DNA of 64,000 nt from an uncultured Dehalococcoidales bacterium (GCA_905614375.1 CAJQSP010000006.1:4992-68991), one strand, 5' to 3'. Shown: positions 46,639 to 55,685, numbered from the stretch's first letter. Translations and numbers: made by a program. Notes: generated by a model not told the origin, from the letters alone.

Positions 46639-46977
46639 ATGACACGCGTGCGCGTTTTATACTGGAAAGAGATCCCGGTTCAAGTTCAGGCAGAAGATGC
46701 TGATGGACGTATTTCCAGGCAGCTCGAAGATAGATTTCAGAAGGCAGCCGATGCTGTCGCTATGAAAGACGGAAGTGAAGGAACCGACGAATATCTCGAT
46801 GCTTGGGTATTCGGTGAATATGTCGATTCAGAGGCAAAAGCAAAAGACGCCGCAGAGCAACTTGCTACCCATTTGGAAAAAATCCCCTCCGATTTTGTAA
46901 AACGAATCATTACACTGTACGAAGAGGGATCTCGAGACCCAGTACCGGGTGCGATCGACCATTGGGCACTAGATTAA
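46639..46977 (+). CDS. Virulence-factor domain protein (PF13769-like)
   Basis: 112 residues. RVRVLYWKEIPVQVQAED at the start, DRFQKAADAVAMKDG and the tryptophan-containing DAWVFGEY match the small family named virulence factor. The name is historical; no toxin or secretion feature is present, and there is no signal peptide. In other bacteria I recall the family beside methyl-transfer and folate genes rather than virulence genes, which fits the cluster that starts 68 bases downstream. The role is unknown. ATG at 46639. Confidence 0.75.
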   Translation: MTRVRVLYWKEIPVQVQAEDADGRISRQLEDRFQKAADAVAMKDGSEGTDEYLDAWVFGEYVDSEAKAKDAAEQLATHLEKIPSDFVKRIITLYEEGSRDPVPGAIDHWALD

Positions 46978-47044
46978 ATCTAGAGTCTCCTAAACGAATC
47001 TATTCAGTGACTCTTAATAAGATTAATTAATTTGGAGAGAACAT

Positions 47045-47941
47045 TTGGCAACTTCTGACGTAAAACCGGGCATTCTTGACCGCCTCGCAGCCGGCGACAC
47101 GCTGATATTTGACGGTGCGACCGGAACATACCTGCAGAACAATGGCCTGGAGCCTGGTGGTAGCCCTGAACTGATGAACGACGCTAATCCAGAAGTTATA
47201 AAGGGGATGGCGCAATATTATTTCGATGCCGGTTCTGACATCGTTCTCACTAATACATTCGGGGGCAACAAGTTCATGCTCGATCGCTACGGCGCTGGCG
47301 ACCGATTGTTTGAACTCAACCGTTTGGCTGCCGAACACGCACGATCGGTCGCTCCTGAAGGGAAATTCGTAGCCGGTTCGATAGGACCCACTGGTGAATT
47401 CATTGAACCACTAGGAACGGCGACTGAAGACGAGCTTTACGAAATATTTTCTGAAATGTCGAAAGCGTTCGAGGCCGGTGGTGCCGATGCCGTGATGATC
47501 GAAACGCAGCTTGCTATCGAAGAAGCTGCAATCGCTGTTCGTGCTGCAAAAGAAACAACGGGACTAGTAGTCATGGCGACTATGGTTTTCGATAAAGGAC
47601 CGCGTGGTTATTTCACAATGATGGGCGTGACTCCCGAACAGGCCGTAGAAGGCCTTGAAGAAGCTGGAGCCGATATCGTTGGAACTAACTGCGGAAATGG
47701 AATCGAGCGAATGGTTGAAATAGCAACTCGAATGCGAGCTGCAACCGACAAGTACCTAGTAGTTCAATCAAATGCAGGTCTGCCGATTATCAAAAATGGT
47801 GAAACTTGCTACCTAGAAACCCCAGAGTTCATGGCGAAGCATTACCGAGAATTGGCTAAATTACCAATAAATATCCTTGGTGGATGTTGCGGAACTACTG
47901 CCGATCATATCCGAGCGCTAGTACAATCTGTCCGAGCGTAA
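47045..47941 (+). CDS. Homocysteine S-methyltransferase family protein
   Basis: 298 residues. TIM barrel with FDGATGTYLQ at the start, ADAVMIETQ, and the zinc ligands Cys216 (GTNCGNG) and Cys281-Cys282 (GGCCGT). The same residues activate homocysteine in BHMT, MmuM and the first domain of MetH. Here the expected role is to accept a methyl group from the corrinoid protein encoded downstream and make methionine, or to act on another thiol. The start is TTG at 47045 with GGAGA seven bases before. It is the stand-alone counterpart of the MetH homocysteine module. Confidence 0.9.
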   Translation: MATSDVKPGILDRLAAGDTLIFDGATGTYLQNNGLEPGGSPELMNDANPEVIKGMAQYYFDAGSDIVLTNTFGGNKFMLDRYGAGDRLFELNRLAAEHARSVAPEGKFVAGSIGPTGEFIEPLGTATEDELYEIFSEMSKAFEAGGADAVMIETQLAIEEAAIAVRAAKETTGLVVMATMVFDKGPRGYFTMMGVTPEQAVEGLEEAGADIVGTNCGNGIERMVEIATRMRAATDKYLVVQSNAGLPIIKNGETCYLETPEFMAKHYRELAKLPINILGGCCGTTADHIRALVQSVRA

Positions 47942-47969
47942 CCGAACATCCGTTAGGAAGAGGTCACCG

Positions 47970-48641
47970 ATGCCACCATCGGCACAAAAATCTAGAATTG
48001 TTGAACAGATAAAAAGTCTGGGTCAATGCATTGAATTAGTTTCAATCGACCCGCACTTCAACGATGTCACTATCGGCCTTTTCATAAAAGATGGTCTGAT
48101 GACCATCTTTAGCTACAGCACGATCGATGGAATCGACGCTCGTATCGAGCAAATTCGTGACCGATGTGTTCTACTTGGCGATGTAGAAGCCTTCGAGGGT
48201 TCATCCAATCAACTTCGCTTGATTTCAGACCTGCAACTCGATCGAGCACTCCGGTTTATGTTCACTGCAGCTGTAGAAAAAGATCCGGCACTTGAACTAC
48301 CCTCAGGTCGAATCACCGCTCCTGATACCAAGACCAAGCTAACTTTCGTAATTGATGGCGAACAAGTTGGTGATCAGTACGTCTACACGGTTTCTACCGA
48401 AGGTCAGGCGGAACGACCGGAGAGGCGCGTCATGGCCGCAGTTGGTGGATTCATTCGCTATTCGGGTTGCACACGGGTCGACAAAAACCAATTCTCATTC
48501 CCCGATGGCAAGAGATATGACAACTTCACTCGGCTGATACTTCCGCTAGCTCGGAACGTGAGCGCAGTCGAAGCTCAGCTTGAGCAAGACGAAATGGCCG
48601 GCCAAATGAACACGCAAACACTTGGGTTCGCTCAGAGTTAA
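47970..48641 (+). CDS. Hypothetical protein in the corrinoid cluster
   Basis: 223 residues, not recognised. No signal peptide or helix. The N-half alternates short strands (VTIGLFIKDGLMTIFSYS) and the C-half has KLTFVIDGEQVGDQYVYTVS and VGGFIRYSGC. Two cysteines (about residues 20 and 181) are not in a metal motif. GGAAGAGG lies before the ATG. It lies 28 bases after the methyltransferase gene and 18 before the UroD-type gene, so it is almost certainly part of the same operon and pathway. Confidence 0.75.
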   Translation: MPPSAQKSRIVEQIKSLGQCIELVSIDPHFNDVTIGLFIKDGLMTIFSYSTIDGIDARIEQIRDRCVLLGDVEAFEGSSNQLRLISDLQLDRALRFMFTAAVEKDPALELPSGRITAPDTKTKLTFVIDGEQVGDQYVYTVSTEGQAERPERRVMAAVGGFIRYSGCTRVDKNQFSFPDGKRYDNFTRLILPLARNVSAVEAQLEQDEMAGQMNTQTLGFAQS

Positions 48642-48659
48642 TCTTCAGGACAAAATCAC

Positions 48660-49703
48660 ATGTCACCCGTAATTGAAAAAATGACCTCCCGAGACCGTGT
48701 AATGGCTGCTCTTGCCGGCGAACCAGTAGACCGTCCACCTGTTTGTACCCCGACTAATGTCGCTACGGTCGAACTGATGGACCTCGTAGACGCACCGTTT
48801 CCTGATGCCAATCGCGATGGTGAAATGAATGCTCGGTTAGCTGCCACCGCTTATACGGAACTTGGCTTCGACACAATCGCTCCTTATTTCTCGATCATTC
48901 AGGAATCATCGGCTCTCGGATGCGACATGCAGTGGGAACAGAAAGACAATTGGCCTACCGTGAGGATGTCTAATCCGATTTGGAAAGGTTCATCTGATGT
49001 AAAAATTCCCGCAGGATTTCTCGACGACCCAGACACGAAGGCAATTACTGACTCGATCAGCATTCTGAAGCAAGAGTTTGGCGATGAAGTAGCTGTCGTA
49101 GGAAAAACTATGGGGCCATGGACTCTCGCGTATCACGTGTTTGGTGTTGAACCATTCTTACTCGGAACTGTCGATGACCCAGCCGAAACCATGAAATCGC
49201 TGGAAGCTCTAAAAGAAGTCACAATCTTGTACGGTCAAGCTCAAATTGATGCTGGTGCCGACGTGTTGACCATCCCTGACCATGCCACCGGCGATCTCGT
49301 TAGTGGTGAGTACTACAGGCGATTTCTTATGGAAATGCACCAGGAAATTGAAGAAGAACTTTCGGTTCCATTGATACTTCATATTTGTGGGGCAACAGTC
49401 GATCGAATGCCTTACATCGCCGAGACAGGCATGGCAGCATTCCACTTCGACTCCAAGAATGATCCAGTTGAGTCGATGGCAGCGGTCAACGGAAAAATCC
49501 GACTTGTTGGAAACATCAATAACCCAACAACTCTCTATGCTAGAGGGCCTGAAGAAGTTCGGGCTGAAGTTAATGCCGCACTCGACGCTGGCGTTCAACT
49601 CATCGCCCCTGAATGTGCGATCCCGCTCAAGACCAAATTGGAAAACCTCTTGGAGATACCAGCGGCAATCGGAGATTGGGTTGCCGAACGTGGTCTTAAC
49701 TAA
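48660..49703 (+). CDS. UroD/MtaA-type corrinoid methyltransferase
   Basis: 347 residues. The uroporphyrinogen decarboxylase fold begins TSRDRVMAALAGEPVDRPPV. The zinc-thiolate motif of MtaA/MtbA/CmuA is present: His241-x-Cys243 (LHICGATVD) and Cys319 (PECAIP). True UroD enzymes lack this zinc site, so this is a methyltransferase that moves a methyl group between a corrinoid protein and a small molecule. Donor or acceptor is unknown; coenzyme M, tetrahydrofolate or a methylated compound are all conceivable. ATG at 48660 with AGGA upstream. The corrinoid partner follows 150 bases downstream. Confidence 0.85.
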   Translation: MSPVIEKMTSRDRVMAALAGEPVDRPPVCTPTNVATVELMDLVDAPFPDANRDGEMNARLAATAYTELGFDTIAPYFSIIQESSALGCDMQWEQKDNWPTVRMSNPIWKGSSDVKIPAGFLDDPDTKAITDSISILKQEFGDEVAVVGKTMGPWTLAYHVFGVEPFLLGTVDDPAETMKSLEALKEVTILYGQAQIDAGADVLTIPDHATGDLVSGEYYRRFLMEMHQEIEEELSVPLILHICGATVDRMPYIAETGMAAFHFDSKNDPVESMAAVNGKIRLVGNINNPTTLYARGPEEVRAEVNAALDAGVQLIAPECAIPLKTKLENLLEIPAAIGDWVAERGLN

Positions 49704-49852
49704 GTTCGAATCCACCGCTTAAATATATTTAACTCATGTTCCATTGTTCCGATGAGACAATTTGTAGCTAGAGCCGGTTTTTTTCACCTCAGTGACATTG
49801 AGGCTAATCCGGACTCTTCAAGAACCCTGTACTAAGTACCTAGAGATTATTA

Positions 49853-50602
49853 ATGCCGATTACGCACGAAGGCCTAGCCCGAGAATTCGAGTTCGTATCC
49901 CGCCCCGGCGAACGTAAACATATTTCCGAAGCGATTGACGGTACTGCTCCGATCATGCAGGAGATGGCTTACGCACTTATAACGGGCAACAATGTTGAAG
50001 TAGACAGACTCACTCAGGAAGCCCTTTCTGAAGGTTTCACAGCTAACCAATTGCTTGACGATGGGCTTCTCAACGGAATGGCGATCGTCGGGGTGAAATT
50101 CCGCGACAACCTGATATTTGTTCCAGAAGTTTTAGTAGCGGCTCGTGCCATGAAAGCTGGAATGGTTCACATCGAACCAATTCTGTCCGCCTCAGGTGCC
50201 GAGCCTGCTGGAACTATCATCATGGGCACAGTGAAGGGTGACCTTCACGATATCGGCAAAAATCTCTGTATCATGATGCTTCGTGGCGCTGGGTTTGTCG
50301 TTCATGACATTGGTGTTGACTCATCGGCTGATGATTTTATTGACGCAGCTGAAGAGCACAGTGCTGAAGTGGTTGGAATGTCAGCATTACTTACAACGAC
50401 GATGCCAAACATGGGACGAACCATCGCAACATTTGAAGATATGGGACTTAGAGATGAAGTTCGTATCATGGTTGGCGGAGCCCCTGTAACGCAGGATTTT
50501 GCCGATGAAATGGGCGCAGATGCCTACGGCGATAATGCCGTCGATGCTGTCGATAAGGCGAAAGAACTTGTTCTGCTACTTGCAGAATTGAAGTCCAGCT
50601 AA
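49853..50602 (+). CDS. Corrinoid-binding methyl carrier protein (MtaC/MttC type)
   Basis: 249 residues. An N-terminal helical cap (about residues 30-110, MAYALITGN, GLLNGMAIVG) precedes the B12-binding Rossmann domain. The DxHxxG motif is Asp130-Leu-His132-Asp-Ile-Gly, with His132 the lower cobalt ligand. MSALLTTTMPNM and MVGGAPVTQDFADEMGADAY complete the pattern. It carries a methyl group on cobalt between the two methyltransferases of the cluster. A 30-residue N-terminal extension is longer than in MtaC. ATG at 49853. Confidence 0.93.
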   Translation: MPITHEGLAREFEFVSRPGERKHISEAIDGTAPIMQEMAYALITGNNVEVDRLTQEALSEGFTANQLLDDGLLNGMAIVGVKFRDNLIFVPEVLVAARAMKAGMVHIEPILSASGAEPAGTIIMGTVKGDLHDIGKNLCIMMLRGAGFVVHDIGVDSSADDFIDAAEEHSAEVVGMSALLTTTMPNMGRTIATFEDMGLRDEVRIMVGGAPVTQDFADEMGADAYGDNAVDAVDKAKELVLLLAELKSS

Positions 50603-50627
50603 CCCAAACGGTTGTACTGGTAACACA

Positions 50628-50906
50628 ATGGTATGTTCAATGTCTGAAGAACAGGCCCGTAACAATAATTCTAACGTCGATTCCGAAAAAGCGCGTGCCA
50701 GCCTAGATCGTCTTTACGATATTTACAAAGACATAGCGTCTACTGCGGATGAAGTGATGCAGACCAGGTGTCCTTACAAAGACGCTGCAAGTCGGTGTAC
50801 CGCTAAATTTGGCTGTCGAAACCAGTTCTTCACAAGCGATCCTACTAGCCTGCCCGCTTGCTCTGGTAGCGATCAGATCGACTATCGAGAAGCCTGGGAT
50901 CAGTAA
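50628..50906 (+). CDS. Small four-cysteine protein of the corrinoid cluster
   Basis: 92 residues (an ATG at 50640 could be the true start). The N-half is a charged helix (EKARASLDRLYDIYKDI). The C-half has cysteines 48, 57, 63 and 78 in CPYKDAASRCTAKFGCRNQ and LPACSG, spacing C-x8-C-x5-C-x14-C. This could bind zinc or an Fe-S cluster. Not recognised as a known family. It lies between the corrinoid protein and its predicted reactivator, so an accessory or electron-transfer role is possible (inference). Confidence 0.7.
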   Translation: MVCSMSEEQARNNNSNVDSEKARASLDRLYDIYKDIASTADEVMQTRCPYKDAASRCTAKFGCRNQFFTSDPTSLPACSGSDQIDYREAWDQ

Positions 50907-51006
50907 CGCGATCACACGCTATTCAATACACACGGTTACTAAAACGTCTGGGGAAGTCCAGATTTGAGATTGTTCTAACCATTTTTGATTCTGAGACCGA
51001 TAACCC

Positions 51007-52638
51007 TTGAGTCCCGTATTTTTAAACTCAAAAGAACTTGATGCGAAGAAAGATGATTCGCTTTTCGACTTCGCTGACGCACTTTCTGTACGAGTACCGA
51101 CTTCTTGCGGTCGTACGGGAGAGTGTCACGAGTGCATCGTTGAAGTTCGCAAGGGCGCTGATGCTCTCTCACCGCCGACGGAAGAGGAAAAGTTCCTCAG
51201 GGGAAATTATCGACTAGCATGCCAGGCTTGCGTAGTCGACACCGAAATTGACATCGATTTTTCAGTTCTTCGTCGGCAACCAAGAATTCTCACAGCCGGA
51301 ACCAAGCGGAAGATCAAACTACACCCGGCTTATGTTCGAGTAGACGACAACGTTGTGTTTAGCGGTCCTGATTACCTTACCGTGGTCGATACGTACCGCG
51401 GTGCCATCTACGGCATTGCAGCCGACCTCGGGACGACAACAGTCGTCCTCAATCTCGTAAACCTCGAATCAGGTGAAACTGAGTACACCGCGTCATTTGA
51501 GAATCCCCAGCGATTCGGCGGCAGCGACGTCATGAACCGCATCTCATACGATGGCGGCGTTGACTCAGGTGAACTTCGAGCCGTCATGGTCTCTTCGATC
51601 AACTTCGAAATTGGCGAGATGGTGCGAACGTTGAAGATCCGAAGACGTCAGATTTTCGAATTCGTTGCGGTTGGCAATACGACCATGCGTGATCTGTTTT
51701 TTGGGCTCGACGTTCAAAGCATAGGAACCCGACCCTACAAATCGATCATAGAAGACGAATTTCGTGAATCAAAGCGCACCACGACCGCATTGACCACGAC
51801 TGCAGCCGAACTCGAACTCAGAATTCATCCGAAAGCTACTGTCTACGGCGGTCCGCTGATCGCCTCTCACCTCGGAGCCGACACTGCTGCAGATTTGTTG
51901 GCACTCGGAATAGAAGATCAAATAGAACCGATAATACTCGTCGATGTAGGAACCAACACTGAAGTAGTCATTGGCAATCGTGATCGGCTACTTGCCGCGT
52001 CCTGCCCTGCCGGACCCGCCTTCGAAGGCGGCGAAGTTACTTACGGCATGCCTGGATACGATGGTGCTGTTGAAAAAGTAGTAATCGATGACAGGGGCGT
52101 TGCTTATTCAAGCGCAATAGGCGAAGTCGAACCGATAGGAATTTGTGGTTCGGGTCTAATCGATCTAATTGCGGAGTTACGCCGAACGAACATGATGGAC
52201 GAATTGGGTAGATTCACTGATGGATCAGGCGAGTACGAATTCTCCTCAACGAACAATCTAACTCTCTCTAGAGCCGACATTTCTGCACTCGCACAAGCCA
52301 AGGCTGCAAATTACTGTGGGCAGGCAATTGTTCTGCGGGAATACGGTCTTCCAATCGAGAAATTCGAAAAGCTTTACCTTGCTGGCGGATTTGCCAACTA
52401 CGTCGACGAAACAAACGCTATCGATATTGGATTCATAGCGAATATGCCTCTCGATAAAGTCGAAAAGGTCGGTAATACCTCGCTTGAAGGTGCTGTAATC
52501 ATGCTGCTTTCTACCATAAAAAGGGAAGAGATCGAAAAGCTCACATCGACGGTTGAACATGTTGAACTTGAAACTGCTCCCGACTTCTTCGAATTTTTCG
52601 TAGAAGGCTGTATGTTCAAGCCGATGGAATCGATTTAG
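51007..52638 (+). CDS. RACo-type corrinoid reactivation protein (Fe-S, ASKHA ATPase; DUF4445)
   Basis: 543 residues. An N-terminal [2Fe-2S] ferredoxin domain has Cys34, Cys40 and Cys43 (SCGRTGECHEC) with the fourth ligand at Cys72 or Cys75 (RLACQACVV). A linker leads to the ASKHA ATPase fold with AADLGTTTVVLNLV, VGNTTMRDLFFGL, ILVDVGTNTEVVIG and LAGGFANYVDE. These proteins use ATP to drive reduction of inactive Co(II) corrinoid to Co(I). The start is TTG at 51007. Its partner is the corrinoid protein two genes upstream. Confidence 0.93.
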   Translation: MSPVFLNSKELDAKKDDSLFDFADALSVRVPTSCGRTGECHECIVEVRKGADALSPPTEEEKFLRGNYRLACQACVVDTEIDIDFSVLRRQPRILTAGTKRKIKLHPAYVRVDDNVVFSGPDYLTVVDTYRGAIYGIAADLGTTTVVLNLVNLESGETEYTASFENPQRFGGSDVMNRISYDGGVDSGELRAVMVSSINFEIGEMVRTLKIRRRQIFEFVAVGNTTMRDLFFGLDVQSIGTRPYKSIIEDEFRESKRTTTALTTTAAELELRIHPKATVYGGPLIASHLGADTAADLLALGIEDQIEPIILVDVGTNTEVVIGNRDRLLAASCPAGPAFEGGEVTYGMPGYDGAVEKVVIDDRGVAYSSAIGEVEPIGICGSGLIDLIAELRRTNMMDELGRFTDGSGEYEFSSTNNLTLSRADISALAQAKAANYCGQAIVLREYGLPIEKFEKLYLAGGFANYVDETNAIDIGFIANMPLDKVEKVGNTSLEGAVIMLLSTIKREEIEKLTSTVEHVELETAPDFFEFFVEGCMFKPMESI

Positions 52639-52819
52639 CGAACGCGGTGCTGAGTATCACTCGTCCGAATCGCAGAGACGCGTAGCGATCAAAGGTTTAT
52701 TCGTAAATCTTTGATGTTCTGAATTTTTGTAGTTCAGTGACCCGACTTTATGTGACATTCGGTCGATTCATAGGTTTTGGGTCGATTCTGCAAGAAAACG
52801 GTCTGTATCATGCTACGCC

Positions 52820-53806
52820 ATGACTACAAAAGTACTTATTACCGACTACGTATGGCCTTCGACCGATCCTGAACGTGAAGTTCTGGAGGCTGCAGGCGTT
52901 GAGCTAGTGATCGCTCCCGACACATTGGAAACGACATTGGTGGAGCTTGCTAAAGACGTCGACGCAATAATGTTTTGCTTCGCTCAGGTAACTGCCAAAG
53001 TTCTTGAATCAGCAACAAACTGCAAGATCGCCGCTCGCTATGGCATCGGCGTCGACAATGTTGATATCGCGAAAGCAACCGAACTCGGGATAGTAGTCAC
53101 CAACGTTCCCGACTACTGCATGGACGAGGTAACCGATCATGCATTGGGGATGATCCTAGCACTGAACCGACGACTCGTTCCACACACCAATGCTGTAGTA
53201 GGCGATGGCTGGAATGATGTCGCTCTAAACCAGCCGATGCACCGAACTCGTGGTGCCATGCTAGGAATTGTTGGTTACGGGCGTATTGGTCGATCTCTGG
53301 CAGCTAAGGCAGTCGGATTCGGGATGAACATTCTCGCCTACGATCCTTTGATCGAAATTGGCTCAGAAATCGACGGAACATCCGTTGTTTCGCTGGATGA
53401 ACTACTAGCCAAATCCGATTTCATTTCACTTCACGTTCCGTTGATTCCGTCAACCCAGAACATGATCTCTGCTCCCCAGCTCGCAAAAATGAAACCGGGG
53501 TCAATAATCGTCAACTGCGCTCGAGGTGGTCTCATCGATGAAGATGCACTTGCTCAGTCACTTGCATCAGGTCACACCGCTGGCGCCGGACTAGATGTGG
53601 TCGAGCCAACTCCGCCAGATCCAACGAGCGATCTTCTTCAACAGGAAAACGTAATCATCACGCCGCACACAGCATTTTTTTCACAGGCATCGACTCTTGA
53701 ACTCGAACAACGCACGGCACAAGAAGTCGTTCGTGTACTCAACGGGAAGAAACCAGAAAATCTGATTAACCCCGATGTACTCGCAAAAGCTCGTTCGGGG
53801 ATTTAA
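52820..53806 (+). CDS. C-terminal-binding-protein-like D-2-hydroxyacid dehydrogenase
   Basis: 328 residues. It begins VLITDYVWPSTDPEREVLEAAG, with ARYGIGVDNVDIAKATELG, NAD-binding GIVGYGRIGRSLAAKA, arginine in VNCARGGLIDE, glutamate in DVVEPTPPDPTS and histidine in IITPHTAFFSQ. The text VPDYCMDEVTDHALG is the CtBP-like subgroup. The acid substrate is not clear; phosphoglycerate, glyoxylate or a sugar-derived keto acid are options. ATG at 52820. It is separated from the corrinoid cluster by 181 bases. Confidence 0.88.
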   Translation: MTTKVLITDYVWPSTDPEREVLEAAGVELVIAPDTLETTLVELAKDVDAIMFCFAQVTAKVLESATNCKIAARYGIGVDNVDIAKATELGIVVTNVPDYCMDEVTDHALGMILALNRRLVPHTNAVVGDGWNDVALNQPMHRTRGAMLGIVGYGRIGRSLAAKAVGFGMNILAYDPLIEIGSEIDGTSVVSLDELLAKSDFISLHVPLIPSTQNMISAPQLAKMKPGSIIVNCARGGLIDEDALAQSLASGHTAGAGLDVVEPTPPDPTSDLLQQENVIITPHTAFFSQASTLELEQRTAQEVVRVLNGKKPENLINPDVLAKARSGI

Positions 53807-54135
53807 ATCCAACTAGCTAATTGTCGTTCGTAGGTCTTTGGCATGATCGATTGCTGAGTCAATCTGCGTACTCTCAACCGAAGCGGAAACGCAGACTTTG
53901 AAGACGCATCTGCGAGCCAAAATTAGACTCTCAACGTCATCGCAAAGAAAATAGTTGAGCAGCGAACGCGTATTCACTATTAGAGGTTCTCTGTTGCTAG
54001 AATCGCTGCCGGCGGCGATTTCCATTGTGATTCTAGGCTCTGCGTTTAGGATCTCAACTCCAAATCAATATTTAAACGCTGGTTCACCGGTGAGAGAACT
54101 GAACCGTGAGCCCTCAATAACAAAGAAATACACTC
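53807..54135. other. 329-base region, weak minus-strand reading frame
   Basis: A 70-codon minus-strand frame (53813-54025) starting MEIAAGSDSSNREP is open but has no ribosome site, no recognisable domain and no coding bias I can see; it may be non-functional. Otherwise no clear feature. Confidence 0.25.
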
Positions 54136-54969
54136 GTGACATTCACTCTTGGCTATTCAACATACGCACTTCCGATGGTGGATCCATTTGAAGCTGTACG
54201 AATGATCAAAGACGTTGGCTACAATGCGTTGGAAATATGTGCGGCTGACGGCTGGCCATCTTCTCCAATTGATTTTTCAGCGAATCAGCAAAATGATCTC
54301 GCAAAGCTGTCGAATGATCTCGGGTTTAAATCGCCAATAATGTTTGCATTGATTGACGTGTGCGCACCTCATGCCGATCGAATGCCCATGTTCGAACTAA
54401 CAAAGAAAAAGTTCGACATGGCACAACGATTGCACTACGACGATTCACCGATCCTCATCACAACAACGCCCGGTCACTCAGCACCACCGTGGGAATCAGG
54501 GAAAGAACAGATTCGTGATGCATTCTTGACCCTCGCTGATATTGCAGCCGAAAACGACATCATCATTGCGATAGAAGCACACGCTGGTACCGATTTCGAG
54601 ACTCCCGAAAAAGCCGTATGGATGATGGAACAAACTCAACATCCTAACTTGAAGCTCGATCTGGATATTTCTCACTTCATAGTCGAAGGAGCTGAGTTGG
54701 TTCGCAGTATCAATCTAACAGCCGAACATTCAGCGATGGTTCATATAAAAGACGGCAAAAAAGTCGACGGACAGATTAAGTTCTGCCTGCCCGGAGATGG
54801 TGAAATCGATATCCCTCAGTTCATGACCGCTTTGCGTTCAAATGGACTTGAGAATCTACCTGTGTTCGCTGAGGTTAGCCAGATGCAGTCGAGAGAAGCC
54901 GGTTATCAACCTAGAGCAGTAGCTGAATTCTGCTATAACGCCCTCGATAATGCTCGTAAAGCAATCTAG
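54136..54969 (+). CDS. Sugar phosphate isomerase/epimerase family (xylose isomerase-like TIM barrel)
   Basis: 277 residues. It begins TFTLGYSTYALPMVDPFEAVRMIKDVGYNALEI. Metal ligands of the AP-endonuclease-2 fold are visible: Glu in IIIAIEAHAGTDFE, Asp/His in LDLDISHFIVEG, His in SAMVHIKDGK, and Glu in PVFAEVSQMQ. It acts on sugars or inositol derivatives, exact substrate unknown. The start is GTG at 54136. A VOC protein follows 53 bases downstream on the same strand. Confidence 0.87.
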   Translation: MTFTLGYSTYALPMVDPFEAVRMIKDVGYNALEICAADGWPSSPIDFSANQQNDLAKLSNDLGFKSPIMFALIDVCAPHADRMPMFELTKKKFDMAQRLHYDDSPILITTTPGHSAPPWESGKEQIRDAFLTLADIAAENDIIIAIEAHAGTDFETPEKAVWMMEQTQHPNLKLDLDISHFIVEGAELVRSINLTAEHSAMVHIKDGKKVDGQIKFCLPGDGEIDIPQFMTALRSNGLENLPVFAEVSQMQSREAGYQPRAVAEFCYNALDNARKAI

Positions 54970-55022
54970 TAATCTTCTCACGACCAATGTCGGAACGATT
55001 GTCGAAGAATAGCTAACACCAA

Positions 55023-55448
55023 ATGGCAAAAATCAAAATCAACACAATCAATCATCAGTCGATGCCTATACGGGACCGTAGCAGAGCACTAAGTTTCTGG
55101 AAAGATTTATTGGGACTGGAGATAATTCCAGCTCAGGAATCTGGAGACGGTCTTATTTGGATGCAGGCGGATGATGGCACGATGATCCACCTTGTACAAC
55201 GACCGCCTGACGATACGCCCAATATCCACACTGCTTTTGAAGTGGATGATTTTGACGAGGCACTAGAAGCCATGACCGCTGCCGGTTACGAGATCATCAA
55301 AGGTCCGATCGAGCGAGCCGATGGTCAACGTGCGTTCTATGTATACGATCCGGAAGGCAATCGGCTCGAGTTTGCAACGAAGTCAGGCATCAAGCCATCA
55401 AACCGAGTAGTCGACGAAATGGGACACAGCAGCGATGGTGAAGAATAA
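55023..55448 (+). CDS. VOC family (glyoxalase/dioxygenase-like) protein
   Basis: 141 residues forming two beta-alpha-beta-beta-beta units. The metal-binding positions are in INHQSMPIRD (His), MIHLVQRP and NPEGNRLEF-type text near the end (DPEGNRLEFAT, Glu). Such proteins are glyoxalases, dioxygenases or epimerases. The residue pattern fits a divalent-metal enzyme, but the reaction cannot be assigned. Likely the same transcript as the isomerase-like gene before it. Confidence 0.85.
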   Translation: MAKIKINTINHQSMPIRDRSRALSFWKDLLGLEIIPAQESGDGLIWMQADDGTMIHLVQRPPDDTPNIHTAFEVDDFDEALEAMTAAGYEIIKGPIERADGQRAFYVYDPEGNRLEFATKSGIKPSNRVVDEMGHSSDGEE

Positions 55449-55599
55449 TTCGATCTATAAACATGTTTAGCGGAATCGATTTGCTTGTGCTCGCCCGTTA
55501 GTTGTCTTGATATACGTTGCTGAACCGACGGGCAAGTCGTAATCTTATTGGGTGCTCAGTTGGGAAATGTTCCACACATGGCGCAATCGAACGCATCGT

Positions 55600-55674
55600 G
55601 CCAACGTAGCTCAGTGGTAGAGCAGCTCATTCGTAATGAGCAGGTCGGAAGTTCAATCCTTCTCGTTGGCTCCA
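55600..55674 (+). tRNA. tRNA-Thr (anticodon CGT)
   Basis: The seven-base acceptor stem GCCAACG pairs with CGTTGGC, followed by T and an encoded CCA. The D arm is GCTC...GAGC, the anticodon arm is GCTCA/TGAGC around TTCGTAA, and the T arm has GGAAG with TTCAATC and CTTCT (one wobble pair). Anticodon CGT reads ACG. It is followed by its own terminator. Confidence 0.95.
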
Positions 55675-55685
55675 AAAGAACTGTT

